Shown: piece by piece, positions 1-4,266 of the stretch
Numbering within the stretch: the first letter of the stretch is position 1
How the letters are laid out: every line of letters begins with the position of its first letter
Origin: Leadbetterella sp051649345
GTDB taxonomy: Bacteria > Bacteroidota > Bacteroidia > Cytophagales > Spirosomataceae
Direction of reading: 5' to 3'
Length of the DNA stretch: 5,986 bases
NCBI GenBank assembly: GCA_051649345.1
Contig: JBOFGX010000400.1
Span: 1-5,986, forward strand
Program-made: the position numbers and the translations under genes
The notes under the pieces: model-generated
The model's database searches: none
What the model was told of the DNA's origin: nothing
Seen by the model: the letters and a program-made list of their open reading frames with translations, nothing else

Positions 1-6
1 AGATAG

Positions 7-852
7 TTGATTTCATTTCAAAAAGTTGTAGAACTTATCCGTTGGAAAAACCTAGGCCTTATTCTTTTGGCACAGTTGGTGACTGTATTCGTGTTCTTAA
101 ACCCTATTTTTTATACGATAATTGTTTCTTACCAAGCTTGGTGTCTATTTTTGTCTTGTATAATTATATCTGCTTCAGGTTATATCATCAACGATTATTT
201 TGATGTCAAGATCGATCAGGTAAATAAGCCTCAAAGGGTTATTATAGGACAATTTCTCAATCGAAGAAAGGCTCTACTCATCCATCAGATTTTGAACGTG
301 ATAGGCATCACCATGGGCTTAATAGTAGGTTTAAAGATATTTGCTTTGAATGTAATTTGTGTATCCTTATTGTGGTTTTATGCATCCGTTTTTAAAAGGA
401 GAGCATTTATTGGAAATATGATTGTGGCTGGATTATTAGCAATGGTCTTGATAGAAATTGCTTGGTACTATGATCCTCATAACCTTAAAATTTGGTTTTA
501 TGCATTTTTGGTATTTATAGTCAATCTTATAAGAGAGATAATTAAAGATCTAGAAGATCAGGAAGGAGATGCGTTACATGGAGCTCGGACATTGCCAATT
601 GCCTACGGTGTCCCTTTTTCTAAAAACATTATATATGGCATATGTGTAATAGGAATTTTGGTTTTGACAGGGGTTATGTTTTTTAGAAATGAACCTATAG
701 TTTTAGGATTGATATTTTCTATGCATTTGTTTTTTGTGTTTATATTATTCAAAGTAAAAAAATCAGATAGAAAAATTCATTATTCGTTTTTGAGTAGTTT
801 CATGAAGTATTTCTTGTTTCTAGGCCTTTTTACAGCATTTTTGTTTAAATAA
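7..852 (+). CDS. UbiA-superfamily prenyltransferase, DGGGP synthase-like
   Basis: This is an integral membrane prenyltransferase of 281 residues, about the usual length for the UbiA superfamily. Seen: the first aspartate motif N62-D63-YF-D66-VKI-D70 followed by NKPQR, and a second motif REIIKDLEDQEGD with D181, D184 and D188; the rest is largely hydrophobic and fits seven to nine membrane helices. In the family these aspartates hold Mg2+ and the prenyl diphosphate. The form of the second motif (KDLEDxEGD) resembles archaeal digeranylgeranylglyceryl-phosphate synthase and its Bacteroidota relatives more than MenA or the ubiquinone UbiA, so transfer of a geranylgeranyl-type group to a glycerol-phosphate ether acceptor is the best guess; the acceptor is inferred. 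The start is TTG: an in-frame TAG lies at 4-6, and the next in-frame ATG (residue 103) is past the first motif. The bases TTGA at 7-10 would let an upstream gene end on an overlapping TGA, suggesting an operon. Other UbiA substrates (quinone, haem or chlorophyll type) remain possible. Confidence 0.88.
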   Translation: MISFQKVVELIRWKNLGLILLAQLVTVFVFLNPIFYTIIVSYQAWCLFLSCIIISASGYIINDYFDVKIDQVNKPQRVIIGQFLNRRKALLIHQILNVIGITMGLIVGLKIFALNVICVSLLWFYASVFKRRAFIGNMIVAGLLAMVLIEIAWYYDPHNLKIWFYAFLVFIVNLIREIIKDLEDQEGDALHGARTLPIAYGVPFSKNIIYGICVIGILVLTGVMFFRNEPIVLGLIFSMHLFFVFILFKVKKSDRKIHYSFLSSFMKYFLFLGLFTAFLFK

Positions 853-880
853 GCCATTTCTTTTAGATCGAAAATAGGCT
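852..880 (+). terminator. weak hairpin after the prenyltransferase gene
   Basis: AGCCATTT (852-859) can pair with AAATAGGCT (872-880) with one bulged A, leaving a 12-base loop. It lies directly on the stop codon of the prenyltransferase gene, where a terminator would be expected. There is no T-run after the stem, so it may not terminate transcription by itself or may be chance in AT-rich DNA. Confidence 0.2.
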
Positions 881-925
881 GTAAGTGAACAGTTATACTG
901 AATAAAATGTTATTTACTATATTGT

Positions 926-933
926 TAACTTTT
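926..933 (+). promoter_or_regulatory. possible -7 element upstream of the 960-1496 gene
   Basis: TAACTTTT matches five of the six fixed bases of the Bacteroidota -7 consensus TAnnTTTG. It lies 26 bases before the ATG at 960, a plausible distance for a short leader. No convincing TTTG -33 element is seen at the expected spacing (around 903-906), so support is weak. The rest of the 107-base gap (853-959) is AT-rich and shows no other gene or RNA. Confidence 0.22.
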
Positions 934-959
934 TGGTTTAGATATAATTATAATTAGAA

Positions 960-1496
960 ATGAAAAATAGTAAAAATTCCAGTTCTGATAATGAAGTGCT
1001 ATTTTCGGAAAGTCAAAAATTTAGACAATGGTGGCTTTGGTCGCTGCTAGTAGTTGTTAATGTCTATTTGGTTTATGGTGCATTTAATCAAGTTATGAAT
1101 GGAGTGCAGTTTGGCAAGAATTCTGTTAGTGATTCGGGTGTGATTCTGCTTGTTGGGGGAATCCTCGCTCTTTCTATTTTGATTTTGTATCTTCGTTTAG
1201 AAACTGTAATTAGACATGATGGTATTTACGTCCGTTTTTTCCCATTTCATTTTAAATATAAATTCTATGCATGGAATGAATTGAAAAAATCATACGTAAG
1301 ACAATATTCTCCCTTGTTTGAATACGGTGGTTACGGTTATCGTATCGGTGTGTTTGGATCTGGGGGAGCATACAATGTATCTGGAAACAAAGGTATTCAG
1401 CTGGAGTTTCAAGATAATAAAAAACTATTGATAGGATCCAATAAGTCAGACGAATTACAAAAAGTTCTTAGTCAGATGGGACAAGTGAAGTATTAA
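960..1496 (+). CDS. two-helix membrane protein with PH-like soluble tail, unknown function
   Basis: No function can be assigned. The 178-residue protein has a polar N-terminus rich in Ser and Asn (residues 1-20), then two hydrophobic segments at about 25-43 and 60-79 with a short polar loop between them, then a soluble tail of about 100 residues. The tail reads like a beta-rich bacterial PH-type fold: a charged strand after the membrane (RHDGIYVRF), a Trp-Asn-Glu turn (105-107), the motif EYGGYGYRIG (121-130), AYNVSGNKGIQLEF (137-150), and a final KLLIGS strand followed by a helix with the pattern SDELQKVL. The EYGG(W/Y)G ... NVSGN ... LLIG pattern recalls small uncharacterised bacterial membrane proteins, possibly DUF6141-like; that match is from memory and unverified. 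Two helices with both ends cytoplasmic is the simplest topology. The ATG at 960 is the first start in the frame after the AT-rich gap. It stands alone between two genes on the same strand, 107 bases after the first and 75 before the second. Confidence 0.8.
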   Translation: MKNSKNSSSDNEVLFSESQKFRQWWLWSLLVVVNVYLVYGAFNQVMNGVQFGKNSVSDSGVILLVGGILALSILILYLRLETVIRHDGIYVRFFPFHFKYKFYAWNELKKSYVRQYSPLFEYGGYGYRIGVFGSGGAYNVSGNKGIQLEFQDNKKLLIGSNKSDELQKVLSQMGQVKY

Positions 1497-1516
1497 TCAA
1501 TTTATTGGTTTTACTT
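1488..1516 (+). terminator. imperfect AT-rich hairpin, possible terminator
   Basis: AAGTA (1488-1492) pairs with TACTT (1512-1516), and AATCAA (1495-1500) pairs with TTGGTT (1505-1510, one T-G wobble) around a TTTA loop, with a small internal loop between the two stems. The hairpin straddles the stop codon of the 960-1496 gene and is followed by TTCTTTC, a broken T-rich tail. It could be a weak intrinsic terminator separating this gene from purN; the stem has few GC pairs. Confidence 0.33.
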
Positions 1517-1518
1517 TC

Positions 1519-1550
1519 TTTCAGGGCTTCCGATTTAATAACTAACTTTG
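1519..1550 (+). promoter_or_regulatory. purN: predicted Bacteroidota-type promoter for purN
   Basis: TAACTTTG at 1543-1550 is an exact match to the Bacteroidota -7 consensus TAnnTTTG. Twenty bases upstream lies TTTC (1519-1522), one base off the TTTG -33 element. Transcription would begin near 1556-1558, leaving a leader of about 15 bases before the ATG at 1572. The leader has AGG close to the start codon but too near to act as a normal ribosome binding site, as is common in this phylum. The position in the gap between two genes supports the call; the start site itself is inferred. Confidence 0.45.
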
Positions 1551-1571
1551 TCCCAAAATCAATTTTAGGTG

Positions 1572-2135
1572 ATGGATCTTGCCATTTTTGCTTCTGGATC
1601 GGGTTCTAATGCAGAAAATATTCAAATATATTTTGATAATCATCCCAAAGTCAATATATCTCTAATTGTTACGAATAATCCCGAGGCCGGTGTCATTAAG
1701 CGAGCTCATAGATTGGGTGTCCCTTGTCTTGTACTAAATAAAGAAACATTGAAGGATGAAAACAATCTGATTAGAATCCTTGCACAATTTGACATTGATT
1801 ACATAATACTAGCTGGGTATTTATGGCTGATTCCCGGGTTTTTAGTTAACAAGTATCCTAACAAAATAATCAATATCCATCCTGCACTTTTACCTAAATA
1901 CGGTGGCAAAGGTATGTATGGACAGCATGTTCATGAGGCTGTATATAACAATAAGGAAAAAGAATCGGGCATTACGATTCACTTTGTGAATGAGCAATAC
2001 GACAAAGGGGAATTTATTTTTCAAGCCACCTGTAAACTATCTTCAGAAGATACCCCTGAAGATATTGCCCAAAAAGTCCATCAATTGGAGTACGAACACT
2101 TTCCTAAGATAATAGAAAAAGTGGTCTGCGAATAA
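1572..2135 (+). CDS. purN: phosphoribosylglycinamide formyltransferase (GAR transformylase 1)
   Basis: PurN transfers a formyl group from 10-formyltetrahydrofolate to glycinamide ribonucleotide, the third step of purine synthesis, in the cytoplasm. Seen (numbering from the ATG at 1572, 187 residues, a normal length): the N-terminal strand and phosphate-binding loop FASGSGSNAENI, the catalytic pair N101 and H103 in NIHPALLP, the glycine-rich loop YGGKGMYGQHVHEAV, and D144 in NEQYDKGEF. These match the catalytic Asn, His and Asp known from the E. coli enzyme. The GGKGMYG loop is the form I associate with Bacteroidota. A GTG directly upstream (1569) would add one Met; the ATG is preferred because it fits the family N-terminus. 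It probably has its own promoter (1519-1550). The stop lies four bases from the stop of the convergent DUF4834 gene. Complete, with no missing key residue. Confidence 0.96.
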   Translation: MDLAIFASGSGSNAENIQIYFDNHPKVNISLIVTNNPEAGVIKRAHRLGVPCLVLNKETLKDENNLIRILAQFDIDYIILAGYLWLIPGFLVNKYPNKIINIHPALLPKYGGKGMYGQHVHEAVYNNKEKESGITIHFVNEQYDKGEFIFQATCKLSSEDTPEDIAQKVHQLEYEHFPKIIEKVVCE

Positions 2136-2139
2136 AATA

Positions 2140-2385
2140 TTAATCTTTTACTTCTTCATAATCAACATATTGTCCACCAGAAGATTTGTTGTTGCTTGAT
2201 TTAGGTGTATTTTTATCAATTCTAATTTCTCCTTCTCTCTGCCTATATTCTGCTTGATCATATCGATCGTTTTGACGCTTTTTTTCTTTGGCTATTTCTT
2301 TGCCTACAACCATCCAAAACAAAAATCTCCGTACAGTAGGTACAAAAATTAATATAAGTAGAAATATAAATATAAATTTAAACAT
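2140..2385 (-). CDS. DUF4834 family small membrane protein
   Basis: An 81-residue protein of unknown function. Residues 3-16 form a strongly hydrophobic segment (FKFIFIFLLILIFVP), then an Arg-Arg pair (19-20) and a second short hydrophobic stretch (21-27). The rest is a charged, flexible tail (KEKKRQNDRYDQAEYRQREGEIRID) ending in GGQYVDYEEVKD. The single N-terminal anchor, the REGEIRI element and the YVDYEEVKD end are the pattern I recognise as DUF4834, a family restricted to Bacteroidota with no known role. The tail is probably cytoplasmic given the positive charge after the helix, but this is inferred. It is the last gene of the leuS operon, starting eight bases after the upstream stop, and converges on purN. 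There is no clear ribosome binding site. I am fairly sure of the family, with no view on function. Confidence 0.85.
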   Translation of the reverse strand: MFKFIFIFLLILIFVPTVRRFLFWMVVGKEIAKEKKRQNDRYDQAEYRQREGEIRIDKNTPKSSNNKSSGGQYVDYEEVKD

Positions 2386-2393
2386 CGACTTGT

Positions 2394-2993
2394 TTATTCT
2401 TCCAGTAATTTTTCAATGTAAATGGCGGCCTCGTCTTCAGACGGATAGGGTGCTTTATCGTTTACTATTTTTCCAGTTTTATCTAAAATCATATATCTAG
2501 GTATTTCATTAATGCCATATTTTTTTCCAACCTCAGCTCCTTCATCATCAGCGAGATAATGTTCAAAACCTTCGATTTCCAGTGATTTTATAGCTGATCT
2601 CCATTCGTCTTTATTTCCATCCAAGGATACGTTCATAAAAACAACGTCTTTACCCTCAAATTTGTTCTTTAGTTTTTTTGAATGTTCGAATCCTGCTCGA
2701 CACGGACCACACCAACTCGCCCAGAAATCAGCATATATTACTTTTCCTTTGTACTTAGCTATATCAAGAGGTAAACCTGCATCCGTTTTTATTCCGGCAG
2801 TAGAAATATCAACTCGAGTTGCTTTTTTTAATTCGCTTGCTATTTCGTCCCCTGTTTCTTCTCCAGTTGCAGATTGAGTAACTTCAGTAGAAGGCTTACT
2901 TGTGTAGGAATTATAAACTGTTTTGCCTATTGCATAGCCTGCAATTCCAATAAGTATGGGCCAATATTTAAGTATGCCAGTTTTTGAGTCCAT
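2394..2993 (-). CDS. membrane-anchored TlpA-like thioredoxin-fold protein
   Basis: A predicted thiol-disulfide oxidoreductase of 199 residues. A short hydrophobic stretch (about 8-28, with glycine-spaced GIAGYAIG) probably anchors the N-terminus; no signal-peptidase site is evident. A Thr/Ser/Glu-rich linker (about 31-55) leads to the thioredoxin-fold domain (about 60-199). That domain has the redox site WASWCGPCRA (C95, C98), an inserted helix as in TlpA/AhpC-TSA relatives, the cis-proline loop NEIPRYMI (P165), and a C-terminal helix. The Cys pair and cis-Pro are intact, so redox activity is expected, most likely on the periplasmic side; whether it reduces or oxidises cannot be told. The C-terminal domain is about half identical, by hand alignment, to that of the upstream gene (3009-4259), with 14-15-base identical DNA stretches, which points to tandem duplication. 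Its ATG lies 15 bases after that gene's stop, so co-transcription is likely. The anchor is short, so a lipid-free cytoplasmic form is not excluded. Confidence 0.9.
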   Translation of the reverse strand: MDSKTGILKYWPILIGIAGYAIGKTVYNSYTSKPSTEVTQSATGEETGDEIASELKKATRVDISTAGIKTDAGLPLDIAKYKGKVIYADFWASWCGPCRAGFEHSKKLKNKFEGKDVVFMNVSLDGNKDEWRSAIKSLEIEGFEHYLADDEGAEVGKKYGINEIPRYMILDKTGKIVNDKAPYPSEDEAAIYIEKLLEE

Positions 2994-3344
2994 TTTCTTC
3001 GTTTTACTTTAGTTTTTAATAAGTTTTTTTAATATTTCAAGAGTTTCTGGTTGACTGGGTCTGGATGCTTGCGGATTAATGATTTTGCCGTTTTGATCCA
3101 TAATCATATATCTAGGAATAGAATTTATTTGGTATTTTTTTACAAATGCCGAACTACTTGCATTCCGGATATGTCCATGTACAAACTCTTGAATTCCAAG
3201 CGAATTTATAGCATTTTTCCAATTTTCGGAATTTTCATCTATAGAAATATTCAAAAATTCTATTTTTTTTAATTCCAACTCTGTAAAACTCTTTTTTAGC
3301 TGAAGTGAATGTGGAAATTCAGCTCTACAAGGACCACACCAACT
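2487..3344. repeat. short identical DNA blocks shared by the two thioredoxin paralogues
   Basis: The 15-mer AATCATATATCTAGG occurs at 2487-2501 and 3102-3116, coding for the cis-proline loop PRYMI region in both genes. The 14-mer GGACCACACCAACT occurs at 2704-2717 and 3331-3344, coding for the WCGPC active site in both, and the match continues past one differing base as GCCCA. The spacing between copies is about 615-630 bases. The blocks sit where the protein is most conserved, so they fit remnants of a tandem duplication, with selection or later gene conversion keeping them alike. This is not a mobile repeat. Confidence 0.7.
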
Positions 3345-4259
3345 AGCCCAAAGGTCTATATAGACTATCTTTCCTTTAAACTTAGTAAAGCTAAACTCAT
3401 CACCATTTGGCGAGTAAAACTTTTCATCCTGAGATAGTTTTTTGGTTTCTTCGGCCTTTTTTACGTCTGCAAGTCTTTGTATTTCAAGGATATCTTTGGT
3501 ATAGTCGCCTTGAAAATAGCTTCTCACTTCTGATTTTTTTATTTGACTAATGATAGTATTGACGGTTCCGATCCTTAAGGAAGCTTTATTACGCAACAAT
3601 ATTTCCGTCAAAACATAATCAGAAAGTCCTTTTGATAGATTTTTTACTGAATAATTGGCTTTATCATTACTCGATTGAAGTTGATCGGAATACTTTTCAA
3701 ATTTCCTATCTTTGGAGTTTTGATAGGTTACGTAATAAAAAAGCATATCCCGAAAGGATTTACAAGTCAGCAAGGAATCATTTTGAAGCGACTTTACAGG
3801 AAAAGATTCTAACATAACTTCAGGAATTGAACTAACGAGTCGGAGTTTCGTTTCTCGGTTACCTCTCTCTATAGGATACGCAAAAACGTGATACCAATAG
3901 TTGAATTTAAGCTCATTAGAAAGTCTTTTTTTTGTGTTGGAAGATAGACTGTCAGTTTTATTTATTACTTGATTCTGACGGGCTATTTTCTCAAACAATT
4001 TCATCTCGATATCATCCAAATTGCCTGTAACTAGTTTCTTTTTGATTTGAGGTGTAGAAAACTGTTCATTATTTTCTCTAAAAAATTTATTGAGAAAAAC
4101 GGTATCATTTCCTAGTGAATTTTCAAAGCTGGATATTTCACTCTTGTAAAATAGTCTATATGAGTCTGCTGAATCACTCTCAAAAATCTTTTGAGCTTTA
4201 GTAGGCAGCACTCCAATCAACAGGATAAAATAAAGCCAAATTTTCAATTTACTTTTCAA
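3009..4259 (-). CDS. exported TlpA-like protein with large N-terminal helical domain
   Basis: A predicted periplasmic thiol-disulfide oxidoreductase of 416 residues. Residues 1-22 look like a Sec signal peptide (basic KSKLK, hydrophobic IWLYFILLIGVL, cleavage likely after PTKA before Q23). Residues about 24-280 are polar and look mostly helical, with no motif I recognise; one cysteine (C166) lies there. The C-terminal thioredoxin fold (about 285-416) has WASWCGPCRA (C308, C311), and the cis-proline loop SIPRYMI (P382). The layout, unknown helical domain plus C-terminal TlpA/AhpC-TSA domain, is common among Bacteroidota exported proteins. The start is TTG at 4257-4259: the frame is closed by a stop at 4281-4283 and no ATG lies between that stop and the signal peptide. 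It begins seven bases after the leuS stop, so it is probably translated from the leuS transcript. Its target or partner is unknown; the downstream paralogue (2394-2993) is an obvious candidate. Confidence 0.88.
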   Translation of the reverse strand: MKSKLKIWLYFILLIGVLPTKAQKIFESDSADSYRLFYKSEISSFENSLGNDTVFLNKFFRENNEQFSTPQIKKKLVTGNLDDIEMKLFEKIARQNQVINKTDSLSSNTKKRLSNELKFNYWYHVFAYPIERGNRETKLRLVSSIPEVMLESFPVKSLQNDSLLTCKSFRDMLFYYVTYQNSKDRKFEKYSDQLQSSNDKANYSVKNLSKGLSDYVLTEILLRNKASLRIGTVNTIISQIKKSEVRSYFQGDYTKDILEIQRLADVKKAEETKKLSQDEKFYSPNGDEFSFTKFKGKIVYIDLWASWCGPCRAEFPHSLQLKKSFTELELKKIEFLNISIDENSENWKNAINSLGIQEFVHGHIRNASSSAFVKKYQINSIPRYMIMDQNGKIINPQASRPSQPETLEILKKLIKN

Positions 4260-4266
4260 TTTTTGA

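Noticed and set aside
943..948. Perfect TATAAT box with a TTGTTA at 922-927 upstream of the 960-1496 gene
   Set aside because: Spacing is only 15 bases, the box ends 11 bases before the ATG, the DNA is very AT-rich, and Bacteroidota use a different promoter consensus.
2104..2152. AAGATAATA and TATTAATCTT as an inverted repeat around the convergent stops
   Set aside because: Almost pure AT with one inserted base and a long loop; too weak to call a terminator.
2288..2500. Plus-strand open frame of 70 codons
   Set aside because: It runs antisense across the DUF4834 and thioredoxin genes, both of which have clear family motifs; its protein shows no recognisable pattern.
2662..3272. Plus-strand open frames antisense to the thioredoxin domains (2662-2877 and 3051-3272)
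   Set aside because: They mirror the conserved coding strand of the two paralogues and have no start context or motif of their own.
3632..3817. Plus-strand open frame of 61 codons inside the helical domain of the TlpA-like gene
   Set aside because: It lies fully within a coding sequence with a signal peptide and an intact redox domain; no evidence for a separate gene.
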